A stretch of DNA of 64,000 nt from Plantago major. Its lineage: Eukaryota > Streptophyta > Magnoliopsida > Lamiales > Plantaginaceae. Position numbers and translations under genes: made by a program. Positions 45,945 through 55,519 of the stretch are shown one piece after another (the first letter of the stretch is position 1; every line of letters begins with the position of its first letter). Location: assembly GCA_026545765.1 (NCBI GenBank), contig CM048841.1, positions 98,785,352 through 98,849,351 of the forward strand, written 5' to 3'. The notes under the pieces are model-generated. The model made no database searches. It was not told where the DNA came from and saw only the letters and a program-made list of their open reading frames with translations.

Positions 45945-47697
45945 ATACCACATATATAACTTGTGAAATGATATTTAATAGATTTAAAAACAGTTCTTTA
46001 AAGTCATGTGGCTTATTTTCAACCACAACTTACGACATATCCGGTCTATAGAATAACTTTTCTGTTTGGTCAAAGTCGGGAGGAAAATGCAAGTCTTAGC
46101 ATCATACCAACTCAGAATCTCCCGTCCCTCTCAATCTTTAGCTACACCTCCATCTCACACTATATAGTATATAGGCATTAATATGCGATTACGAATTTGG
46201 ATCCTTGTGATTTTGTCCACATAATTAAATGTACATACTATGTATCAACGGTTCATATGGCTAGTGATACGCCTAGAGTGGACCTACAAGCCAACCACAG
46301 TCGATCTCAAAGACATAGGGTGGTTGATAGATCGATCCCATGCACATGGACCGTCAGCCAAAGGGCTTACCTCAACAACATCGAGCCTAACTCAAGAGAG
46401 CTAGCCCGGCCTTAACAACATCGACCCTATATTGGATTGGGTAGCTCTATGTCAACAATTGATCAAGCCTGGCCCTATTGATTCCTCAAAGCAATATTGT
46501 CCTTGAGGGACGTAAATTGTGCAATCACATGCTTCGGATTGGTTTTATTTTGAACATGGTTTGACTATTATATCATTTTCGTGTTCTGATATCTTCGATC
46601 TATAACCGGAACTAACACCTACGCACAATATATATATGCATAATGTTTAAGTGTCCCTACAACCCGCACAAAGAACTGAAGGTTCATTTAATTTTAACTT
46701 TAATCAGGTTCGACCAATATTAAATACCATATGTATTCATTAGTTCATAATTCAGATAGACCTAGTATCTGAAAAGTTTAGAAAATCAAATGCAGTTGGA
46801 TGATATTCTCCTACTATATATCTTGAAGCTGTACTTTTAGATAGAATACGGACTTTATTTATTAAAAGAATCCCCTAGCTAGCTCCATGCTTGTCTAATT
46901 GCGATGATCTTCATTGATCGATCTGCATATATATATGAGATCACCTGCCAATCATAAGGGAATGGCCAACTCGAATATTTATTTCTCTACTGCAACCACA
47001 CTATACTCATTACTTATTACACCGACTATTTATTGCAACCATACTAAGTTAATTTTATTGGTGATCGGTGAAACGATAACAAGGTGACTCGCAGTTGTTT
47101 ATCCACATAATTTCTAAAAAAATACTCCTTCCATTTCAGAAAAAGTGTTATATTTTACTATTTCATTAATCAGCGTTTGTCAATTAATTTACTTTTAACG
47201 ATATTAATAAATAAATTATTAAAATTATATAATGAAAATTTAGTAATTAAATTTTTATTATATGATTTTATTAAATTATTTACTATTATCGTTTATGAGT
47301 AATTGGCTCAAAAAACGATTAATAAGTCAATCAAAATGTAACTTTCTGAAAATAGATTACTAGTGTAAATTAGTAGATTTTCAATTTATATAGCATACTT
47401 ATTCACTAGCTAGCTAGCATGCTATATATATATCTAAACTCTTGATGTGACCAAAGTACTATACATAATGGGTGTTGCAAAATGCAAAATGCAAAATTCA
47501 AGTTGACAGGTAGTGAAGTACTGCAAATTAAAATGGTCAGGAATATATATATATAGAATCTAGCTAGCATATTTTTTATGCATTGAATCGATCTTTACAG
47601 TTCATCTTGATCAACCAGTAAAATAAAATTCACCATTACAATATTTATAATAATGGCAATGGTCACTGGCTAGCTAGTCCTTTATTCATGTCTCTCT
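45945..47697. other. Intergenic; one decayed MITE
   Basis: A MITE-like foldback spans about 47127-47370: CTCCTTCCATTTCAGAAAAA at the left, and a right side with AAAATGTAACTTTCTGAAAA. Remaining sequence is AT-rich without recognisable genes; the frame at 46197..46415 (+) has no domain. Confidence 0.5.
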
Positions 47698-47740
47698 CAG
47701 GACGACTCGGTGGTGACTCGTCCACCTTCTTGCCATCTCC
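47698..47740 (-). promoter_or_regulatory. Conserved 3'-flank block of SAUR paralog B
   Basis: AGGACGACTCGGTGG(T)... through GCCATCTCCA matches 32520-32562 at the same relative place behind paralog A, with a handful of substitutions. It lies about 200 bp past the stop codon, so it is probably 3' UTR or downstream DNA kept since the duplication. Confidence 0.55.
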
Positions 47741-47946
47741 AATATTCCCGGAACGCTTCCTCACTCGGCTCCTTATCAACTCAGTCACTCGTCCCATCCC
47801 AAAAATTCACAAAAAGAATCATTAATAATTGCATTGTATACACCATTTTCTTGATCACCCGAGTTCACTTTATTGAGTCAACTCGAAACAACTCATTGAG
47901 TGACACATCGGACTCATACCACCCGTGTGATCATCACCAGACAGAA

Positions 47947-48366
47947 TTAAATCTCGGAAACTCCATTCAAGAATGGCAGAGAATCAGCCCAAAAGTTGCT
48001 CCTCAGGCCCACACTGCAATATCTTTCCAAGTCCTCGAAGCTCATACACCGGGCCGACTTATTTAATTTGGACTCAATCCGGCCCAAGTAGCAAAGAATT
48101 TCCTCGAATAGACCCTCGTCGCACGGAATAGCTAATGGACCGGTATTACTGAACCCGTACTCTTCCTCGGCCTGGGCCAATAGTTGCTTGAACACGGGGT
48201 GGTTTAGGTACGAGGTACGAATCACAAACCTCTTATAGTTTGAGCCAACTGTTACGGCCACGTGCCCCGGAGGCACGTCTGATAGTGTCCTCGCAGCCTT
48301 CTTACGCCATCTTCTTAGAATTTGGCGGAGGTGAACAATGTGGCGGATCTTGGTGCAAGTTGACAT
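47947..48366 (-). CDS. SAUR family protein, paralog B
   Basis: Encodes 139 residues. It opens MSTCTKIRHIVHLRQILRRW and contains the SAUR core DVPPGHVAVTVG, YKRFVIRTSYLNHPVFKQLL and AEEEYGFSNTGPLAIPCDE. A C-terminal tail with MSFEDLERYCSVGLRSN parallels paralog A. Compared with A it lacks four residues after the basic N-terminus and has three extra (LNK) before the tail. Intronless. An in-frame upstream ATG at 48528 lies above the TATA box and is rejected as the start. Function is expected to be as for other SAURs: auxin-linked control of cell expansion. Two close paralogs with conserved flanks suggest partly redundant roles; this is inference. Confidence 0.95.
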   Translation of the reverse strand: MSTCTKIRHIVHLRQILRRWRKKAARTLSDVPPGHVAVTVGSNYKRFVIRTSYLNHPVFKQLLAQAEEEYGFSNTGPLAIPCDEGLFEEILCYLGRIESKLNKSARCMSFEDLERYCSVGLRSNFWADSLPFLNGVSEI

Positions 48367-48450
48367 GATGGTTAATGTGTTCAAATTGAGAGGAGATATT
48401 ATGTTTTCGGAATGAGAAAATGAGGGGATTGAATGAGGAGAAAGTTGGGA

Positions 48451-48457
48451 ATATATA
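48451..48457 (-). promoter_or_regulatory. TATA box of SAUR paralog B
   Basis: TATATAT, about 85 bp upstream of the ATG, in the block CCAACACTATATATTCCCAA that aligns with the promoter of paralog A. Confidence 0.75.
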
Positions 48458-48459
48458 GT

Positions 48460-48888
48460 GTTGGTAGTATGGGAATGGCCTTGACTTTGGTGATAATTAC
48501 CAAAATGGGATGCCAGTTGGTGATGCATTCTTGGTTTCTTTAAATGGCTATGATTGGATAATCACAAATATTGGTGATTAAATTATTTATATATATAAAA
48601 TGAATTCGGGCATGAGGTATAATTTTATTTTAAATTTTGTTGTGTTTCGTTTAATTTCATTCCACCGCATGTCATATATATAAAATTGGCAAATTAAAAG
48701 TAACACCCAATTTAGAAGATTAATTAGCAGATGGATAATTATATTGTAAAAGTGGATAGAATTCTTCACGAGGTAGTAATGGGACTTAATTTTGGAGTAT
48801 ATATCATGTTTCTAATGTGCTTAATTATATTAATGCAAAGTCGCATGAACTTAGTAAAAGTCAAGAGATTGGCCTGCTTTATTTACAA
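48460..48888. other. Upstream region of SAUR paralog B
   Basis: No gene seen. The TATA-proximal 60 bp align with paralog A; further upstream similarity fades quickly. Confidence 0.55.
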
Positions 48889-48946
48889 ACACTTGGAATT
48901 TTCTGTATCCCATCCTAAATCTCACCCTGTATCAAATCGCTTTTAC
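48889..48946. repeat. 58-bp inverted repeat, left copy
   Basis: Begins ACACTTGGAATTTTCTGTAT and ends CAAATCGCTTTTAC. Its reverse complement occurs at 54833..54890 with only 3 differences. The two copies face inward and bracket the LINE and its surroundings. Confidence 0.9.
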
Positions 48947-49500
48947 TTTTAAATGTGACTGCATAAGTTATTTACGAAATAGAAATAAACCTTTCAAAAC
49001 ACCATTAATTAAAATAATTAATTAAAGAGCCTTAAAAAACATAAACATATCACATACTTAAGAACCCTAAAGCTGCAACTCGCCAATTTACGTAAAAAAA
49101 AAAAAAGAAGGTACTAATACAAACTCTTAGCACATGAACTTTCTTTTCTAATTTAGTAACAGTATTGATAAGATTACATATATGGTTGTATATACAATGG
49201 AAACCATTGTAATTGGATGATTGGTGTTGCTCGGTTTTTTCCCTTATGTTGTTGCTCTTTTGTTTCTTCTGAGAAATGGTTGTCTTTAGTGTTGTTCTAG
49301 CAGTTGTAGCCTCCCCACGACTTACAAGCCTGCAGTGAACATGTTATCTAGCACACCTTGCACATCCATGAATTAGAATTTGGTTCTGAGGTTCAAATCT
49401 TCTGCATTTCGGAAGAAGAAAGGAGAAATGAATTGAGAGATAAGTCTTTTAAATGAAAAGGAAAGAATTTTGTTCTTGGTTGAATAATGGTGGGAGAGAA
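48947..49500. other. Sequence between the inverted repeat and LINE coding part
   Basis: AT-rich up to about 49150 with an A run at 49094. 49200-49500 may be LINE 5' leader or the tail of a lost ORF1; no Gag-like or zinc-knuckle sequence is visible. Confidence 0.45.
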
Positions 49501-49507
49501 TCCTTGA

Positions 49508-50345
49508 AAGACTAAAAAATAAATCTTGGAACTGTCAGGGATTGGGGAACCCTTGGACAGTTCGTGCTTTAGGCAAGTATATTCGTCGTTTTCGCCCCAA
49601 CATTGTCGTTCTTATGGATACTCGGCTCGGAGTCCACGGGATTGACATGTTAAAGCAGCAATTCAATTTGTTTGGTTTAGGCGTAGGAGCTATTGGTTTT
49701 TCCGACGGTTTAGCATTATTATGGGATAAGGATTCAAGTGTTCAGATACAAATTCTAAAAATCATATTGATGCAAGTGTAACTTTGGGTGATGGTGGAGA
49801 GATGTGGAGATTTACTGGATTTTATGGCGAACCAATTCAACATAAGCGTATGGAAACTTGGAACCTTTTACGATGTTTAGGTAGGAGCTCGTGTCGTAAT
49901 TGGGTTTGTATGGGAGATTTTAATGAGGTTCTTTCTAATAGTGAAAAGGTAGATGGTAATTTAGTCCCGTAATGGAGATTGCGTAATTTCCGTGAAGTTT
50001 TAATGGATACGGGGCTGACTGATTTGGGGTATTCCGGATATCAGTACACTTGGACAAATAATAGGGATTATCCTGATACTATAGAAATTCGGTTGGACCG
50101 TACTGTAGCTAATTTGGGTAGGCAAGCCCAATTTCCAAGAGCCCATTTGACCCATTTACATACCAATAATTCAGATCATCTTCCTTTACTTCTTTCACTG
50201 GATACTCAGCGCAAAACTCACTCACATGGGCGGCATCTATGGCGTTTTGAAGCCATGTGGCTAAAAACAGAAGAGTGCGAGCACGTTGTTCAAGGAAGTT
50301 GGAATAGTGATGCTGGGTTCTTTGAGAATGTGTCTAATTGTTGAG
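49508..50345 (+). pseudogene. LINE endonuclease domain (exonuclease-endonuclease-phosphatase fold)
   Basis: Begins SWNCQGLGNPWTVRALGKYI and has PNIVVLMDTRLG, GDGGEMWRFTGFYGEP, CMGDFNEVLSN and later GYQYTWTNNRDYPDTIEIRL and NNSDHLPLLLSL, the usual SDH motif of these nucleases, which nick target DNA. One frameshift lies near 49775 and a TAA at 49970-49972 interrupts the frame. Confidence 0.85.
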
Positions 50346-50473
50346 TGGGTCTGGTTAATTGAAACCGTACCAGATTTGGGAATCTGAATCAGAAAATCTC
50401 GGATCTGCAATGGGAACTTGAGCGGCTTAAGGATCAACCAGCCACGGCGGAAAATAAGGCTCAGAGACGGGAA

Positions 50474-51222
50474 GTGCGATTACAGTTGGAAAATGAAAAG
50501 GATAAGGAGGAAGTTATGTGGAAACAGAGATCACGGGTTCAGTGGTTGGCGGAAGGGGATAAAAATACGAGGTTCTTTCACAATCAAGCTACACGACGAG
50601 CCAAGATCAATTCGATTGCTGGGTTATGGGATAGTGATGATGTTTGGCTGGAGGATATTCAGAGTATGGGTCGAGAAGCTAATACATATTTTACTCAGAT
50701 TTTTAAGTCCAGACAACCATCAGCCACAAAGATCGATACAGTGGTTCAGACTATGGATGTACGAGTGGATGATGCTATCAACTAGGAACTCTGCCGCAAA
50801 TTCACTGCAGGTGAGGTAAAGTGTGCACTTTTCGATATGTTTCCTACAAAATCACCTGGACCAGATGGTCTTCCAGCTCTTTTCTATCAACGTTTTTGGA
50901 ATACTATAAGTTCTACTGTTATCAATTGTGCTTTATCTTTGCTGAATGATCACATCCTTGAACCGAAGTTGAATTTCACTCATATTATTCTGATCCCCAA
51001 ATGTAAAGCACATGATATGATTAACCAGTTTAGACCAATCAGCTTGAGTAATGTGATGTTTAAAATAGCTTCTAAAGCTATAACAAATAGGCTGAAAATT
51101 CGCATGGACCATATCATTTCTGAAACCCAGTCGGCTTTTGTACCTAATATAGGCTTATTACTGATAATGTTTTGGTGGCATATGAAATAAATTATTTTTT
51201 GAAATAAAAAACCAAGGGCAAA
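50474..51222 (+). pseudogene. LINE reverse transcriptase, N-terminal half
   Basis: Shows RVQWLAEGDKNTRFFHNQAT, the typical linker, then TKSPGPDGLPALFYQRFW, NFTHIILIPKC and QFRPISLSNVMFKIASKAIT, and SETQSAFVP. A TAG at 50783-50785 interrupts it. The frame is lost shortly before the transposon insertion at 51224. Confidence 0.85.
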
Positions 51223-51223
51223 G

Positions 51224-51232
51224 AATGTTTTA
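51224..51232. repeat. 9-bp target-site duplication, left copy (AATGTTTTA)
   Basis: Repeated exactly at 52320..52328. Nine bp is typical of Mutator-type elements. Confidence 0.9.
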
Positions 51233-52319
51233 GAGAAAATTACAAATGGTACCCCTTAAATTGGCACTCTAAACAGATTGGCCCATTCTATTCAAACAAT
51301 AACAAATACCCCCTTGGAGTTGACCAAAACCAAAACCGATTTCTCTCTCCTGACAATTCCTTCTCTCTCTTGACATGTTGGAATTATTTACTCTCAACTA
51401 TTAAAGAAAAGCAAAAAACAAATTAAATAGTTTTGTTGATTAAATAAAAGGTAAAAGGAAAAAAAAAACCCATCTTCTTACTCTTCTTCTTCACTTCCGT
51501 TCTTCTTAATCCCTTCCATTTCTTGCAAGAACACCACCAATAATCATGTTCTTCTTTTCCCTCTATTCTTTATAAATTCCGGCACCGGTTAATTCGATTG
51601 GGATGCTCCGATTGGGGCTACTGAGAGCCCCAATCGGATAGCTCCACTCGGAGTTGTATATTACAGCTCCGATTGGAGCTTTGCAACTCCAGTCGGAGCT
51701 GTGTTACACAGCTCCGGTGGAGCTGCGAATTCTCCGTTGGCCGATCATCTTCTTCGTTGAATTTGTGATGATTTGATTGTTACTTGGATTCAGTTCATAG
51801 TTTCAGGGACTAAATTTGAACTTTTGGAAACTCAAAACCCTTACAATTGAAAATTTAACAAACTTAATTGCAAAATTAAAAAAGTTATTGGGACTAAATT
51901 GAACTTTTTAAAAAATGGATAATATCTAGTTGGGCCCAAATAAATTTTGGATATTCATTTGACCCCCAATTACATCAACTTTTCCAAATTTGTTTACTTT
52001 AATTACATCCAAGTCCAGTAACCTTTAGTGACTAAATAAAGGAGGAAAAAAGAAAATCAAAAACAAAAGAAAATAGAGAAAAAGAAATAAAGAAAGTCTA
52101 AAATCAATTAAATCAATGGCAATTTCGTTATTATTTCCAACTTCAGATGACACATCAGCAAACGCGAGAGCCATGTCATCACAAGGTTTGACTATTGGGC
52201 CTATCTGTAATATCGAAATTCCCTCAGTTCAAAATTTTGGATACAACTGTTATTGTTTGAATAGAAGGGGTGAATCTGTTATTGCTACCAATTTAAGGGG
52301 TACCATAAGAAATTTTCCC
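51233..52319. mobile_element. Mutator-like (MULE-type) non-autonomous element, 1087 bp, inside the LINE
   Basis: Imperfect terminal inverted repeats of about 72 bp (59 of 72 positions agree by hand count). They contain ATGGTACCCCTTAAATTGG and TTCTATTCAAACAATAACA near both ends. A perfect 9-bp target duplication flanks the element, and removing it rejoins the LINE RT frame. The interior has no transposase; it holds pyrimidine-rich sequence and a block of GCTCC-type palindromes at 51605-51735. Whether it carries a captured gene piece cannot be judged by eye. Confidence 0.9.
51600..51735. repeat. Cluster of short palindromic repeats (AGCTCCGATTGGAGCT type)
   Basis: Variants CTCCGATTGGGGCT, AGCCCCAATCGGATAGCTCC, CTCCACTCGGAG, AGCTCCGATTGGAGCT, CTCCAGTCGGAGCTGTG and AGCTCCGGTGGAGCT follow one another inside the MULE-type element. 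Each is close to its own reverse complement. Confidence 0.8.
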
Positions 52320-52328
52320 AATGTTTTA
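52320..52328. repeat. 9-bp target-site duplication, right copy (AATGTTTTA)
   Basis: Matches 51224..51232 exactly. Confidence 0.9.
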
Positions 52329-53388
52329 TGGCTTTAAAACTGGACATGAGTAAAGCTTATGATAGAGTTGAGTGGCCTTTCCTGGAGCGTGTTCTTGTTA
52401 GATTAGGCTTTGATCAAAAGTTTGTACAACTGATTATGCTTTGTGTTAGGTCTGTATCTTATGCGGTTTCTTTAAATGGTTATATACTTGCACCCATCTA
52501 GCCAGAGAGGGGGAATCGGCAAGGGGATCCCTTTTCTCCTTATTTGTTTTTGTTTTGTGCTAAGGCGTTTTCCAGTTTACTTCGTGATGCTGATGTAAGG
52601 GGGGTTTTTAAGAGGGGTAGCTATAACACCTTTTGCACCACGTATTTCTCACTTGTTGTTTGCTTATATACTCTCCTGTTTTGCCAAGCTAATATTGAAG
52701 CAACTACTGTGATTCGTGATATCTTATATATTTATAGCTTAGCTTCTAGTTAAGAGATTAACTTGGAGAAATCTATTGTTTTGTTTAGTAGAAATACTCC
52801 GATAGAAAAGATAGTTGAAGTGCCTGATTGTTTGGGTGTTGAGGTTGTGGAGAGACATGAAAAGTATCTGGGGTTACCTACTGTCTTGGGTAAGTCAAAA
52901 AGAGAAGTTTTTAGTGGGCTACGTGAGAGGGTTTGGAGGAAAAAAAATTGTCTAACGGTGGTAAAGAAGTTCTTATCAAAGCTGTCCTCCAATCGATTCC
53001 TACGTATGTTATGAGTTGTTTCAAGCTTCCTGATTATCTGTTAAAAGAAATTGAGTCCATTATTGCTAAATTTTGGTGGGAAAGTGGAACTAAAAATAAG
53101 ATTCATTGGGTAAAGTGGGATGTCCTTTGTGATAGTAAGAGAGATGGAGGTATGGGGTTTCGTGATCTTCGGTCCTTCAATATTGCTATGTTTGGAAAAC
53201 ATATTTGACGAATTATTCATTGTCCTAACTCTCTCTTGAGTCGAGTCTTTACAACGAAGTATTTTCCTAATTGTGATGTTTTGAATTCTGTGGTCAAGTC
53301 TAATGCGTTATATACTTGGAAAAGTATTTATGGGGCTCTTGATATGGTTAAACATGGTATCCGTTGGTGAATTGGTAATGGTGAAAAT
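52328..53388 (+). pseudogene. LINE reverse transcriptase, C-terminal half
   Basis: Resumes with ALKLDMSKAYDRVEWPFLER, then RQGDPFSPYLFLFC (RT motif with QGDP). The catalytic FADD box is destroyed: the text reads FAYI in one frame and runs into LLFCQAN after a 1-nt loss near 52660. ERHEKYLGLPTVLGKSK and AVLQSIPTYVMSCFKLP follow after another shift at the A run near 52945. Stops lie at 52499-52501, 53206-53208 and 53368-53370. Confidence 0.85.
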
Positions 53389-54640
53389 GTGAATGTTTGG
53401 TTAGATAATTGGATTCCGAGAGATAAGCTTCTTCGTCCTATTACACCTAATTTACATGCTTTAGAGTCTCTTATGGTTAACGATTTGATTGATCAGTCGA
53501 CTTTTTCTTGGGATTCTACACTTGCGTCTAACATTTTTTGGGAGGATGATGCTCAAGCTATTTTACAAGTTCCTTTGGTCAGTCCTAATAGTTCTGATAT
53601 TCGAGTATGGCACTACACGAAACATGGTTTTTATTCGGAAAAATCGGCTTATTACTTGGCAAGAGAAATGCGCAAGGATTCAACAAGTACTGTTCATGGT
53701 ACTACTAGTGCTTCTGTTCGACGGGATTGGGATTATATTTGGTCTCTTAAACTCCCGACGAAAATCAGAATTTTTATGTGGCGTATGTTGAAGAATGCCC
53801 TTCCTGTTCTTTCTTCTTTATGTCACATGAATATTACTACTGTTGCTACTTGTCCAGTTTACCTTTGTGGAAATGAAACAGTTGATCATATCTTCCGTAC
53901 TTGTCACTTTGCGAGGGTAACTTGGGCCATTTCACCTTTATCCAACTATGTTTTATCTTCAAATTCACTAGACACTTGGGACTGGATTTTGGCAGTCCGT
54001 AGCAAGGCATCGAAAGAAGATTTCGAGATTTTTCTTTGTACGTGTTGGAGCATATGGAAAAACAGAAATCAGCTGGTTCATGATCAAGTTAAAGCTGATC
54101 CTGTTGATACTTCATTGTTTGCTGCCAGATATGTACGTGAATACCATGATGCGCAATGTTTGGTCCCTAGATCTCGGCCAAAACCACAGGCGAATTGGCG
54201 GCCACCAGAAGCAGGTTTTATTAAACTTAACTTTGATGCTTCACTTGATTGTGCCACAACATCAGTAGGTTTGGGTGTGATTGCAAGGAACTCCAATGGT
54301 GAGATTATTTTATGGAGCAGGAAAAGAGTATATGATACTGCTGACCCGGAAATAGCCGAAGTCATGGCTGTTGTTCATGTTGTGCGACTTGCAACTTTGC
54401 ATTAATTTTAACGGATTGTGATCGAGGGAGATTGTCTTAATGTTATTAAAGCATTACAATCGGTTGTCCCTTGTCTTGCTAAAATAGGTGGCTTCGTGGA
54501 TCTCGTTCATAGTTTCATGCCGGTGTTTGATTGTACCTCTTTAATTTTCACTGTGTTCCTAGATCAGGCAATACTTTGGTTGATGCTTTATCTAGACATT
54601 TTATTTTTTATGCTGGTGGAGAACATTTATTACCATCAGA
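53389..54640 (+). pseudogene. LINE C-terminal zinc-binding and RNase H-like domains
   Basis: Open for 338 codons (53389..54405). NVWLDNWIP leads into IWSLKLPTKIRIFMWRML and the zinc-binding-type CPVYLCGNETVDHIFRTCHF; then the RNase H-like fold FIKLNFDASLD, GLGVIARNSNGEI and EIAEVMAV. Two stops follow, then VIEGDCLNVIKAL and, in another frame, PRSGNTLVDALSRHF. This domain order is typical of plant L1 ORF2 ends. Confidence 0.9.
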
Positions 54641-54718
54641 CATTACCTTGTAATCTTATTTCTCTATTTTGATGATGAATGAAAGATTTTGCTGATAAAA
54701 AATAAATAAATAAAATAA

Positions 54719-54832
54719 AGGGAGCAGAAACGAGGAAGAGAGAGTAAAGTTAGATGTTTTAAGGCGATTAAGTGTCGGTTAAGTCGAATCAATTAAAAGG
54801 AGCTGGAACTTAATAAATGATGACATGTGTCC
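54719..54832. other. Spacer between LINE tail and right inverted repeat
   Basis: Non-coding. Reading from the inverted repeat inward there is weak continuing similarity to the left side (ACATGTCATCAT against ATGTGACTGCAT). Confidence 0.4.
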
Positions 54833-54890
54833 GTAAAAGTGATTTGATACAGGGTGAGATTCAGGATGGGATACAGAAAATCCCAAGTGT
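54833..54890. repeat. 58-bp inverted repeat, right copy
   Basis: Reverse complement of 48889..48946 with 55 of 58 positions identical. Confidence 0.9.
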
Positions 54891-55265
54891 CGAATTCACG
54901 GATCAATGAGCTAGCTTGGAAAAAAAATACTGAATTCCAATTTTATTTTATTTTTAAAGCAAAAAATTAAGCAACTTGAGAAGATGCTATTTGATTACAA
55001 ACTGGAGTTTTGAGAACTCAGACTTGTTTAGAGTACAAATCCTTATTCATAATAGATGATAAAAACCCCACACAAAAGATCCTAAGCTACTAAGATTGTT
55101 TGCAATGTTAGAAGGGTTCAAATTAAAACTTTGTCACACAACATAAAAGAACCAATTACTTTATCATCAATTACTTTTGGCAAATATACATATGATGTTC
55201 AAGGCTACCTCACAAGTATTTCGATCAAATGATTAAGTCAATTCTTGAGGACATATTTTGAGATA
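54891..55265. other. Intergenic, nothing recognised
   Basis: AT-rich DNA, no gene or repeat of note. Confidence 0.6.
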
Positions 55266-55517
55266 CTCCATCCGTCCCCGCAGAACTTCATACATTTGTC
55301 ATTTTTAGCCGTCCCACAGAACTCCATACATTACCAAAAAAGAAAGCTACCCCACACCCAACAAATAATAAACAATCTCAATTTTACACTCAAATTACAC
55401 ATTTTGCCACTAAAAGTACACTTTTTTTCACTTTTTCTATATTTTATCATTACTTTAACTTTTCGCATAAAACTGCACGCTAACCCTAATGTATGAAGTT
55501 CTCCGGGACGGAGGGAG
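55266..55517. mobile_element. Stowaway-like MITE, family with CAGAACTTCATACATTTGTC, copy 2
   Basis: Left end CTCCATCCGTCCCCGCAGAA and right end TTCTCCGGGACGGAGGGAG are inverted repeats of about 30 bp with TA on both sides. It is collinear with 27190..27435 and the best preserved of the three copies. Confidence 0.85.
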
Positions 55518-55519
55518 TA

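Larger units (their letters stand above)
49500..54718 (+). mobile_element. L1-type LINE (non-LTR retrotransposon), decayed
   Basis: Plus-strand ORF2 in the plant L1 order: AP-like endonuclease, reverse transcriptase, reverse transcriptase zinc-binding domain, RNase H-like domain, ending in an A-rich tail (GATAAAAAATAAATAAATAA) at about 54690-54718. ORF1 is not recognised, so the 5' end is missing or too decayed. Multiple in-frame stops and frameshifts break it, and a MULE-type element splits the RT at 51233..52319. No target duplication was found around the tail. Confidence 0.9.

Noticed and set aside
48367-48528. In-frame N-terminal extension of SAUR paralog B starting at ATG 48528
   Set aside because: This ATG lies upstream of the TATA box at 48451..48457, and the added residues do not resemble any SAUR; the ATG at 48366 aligns with the start of paralog A.
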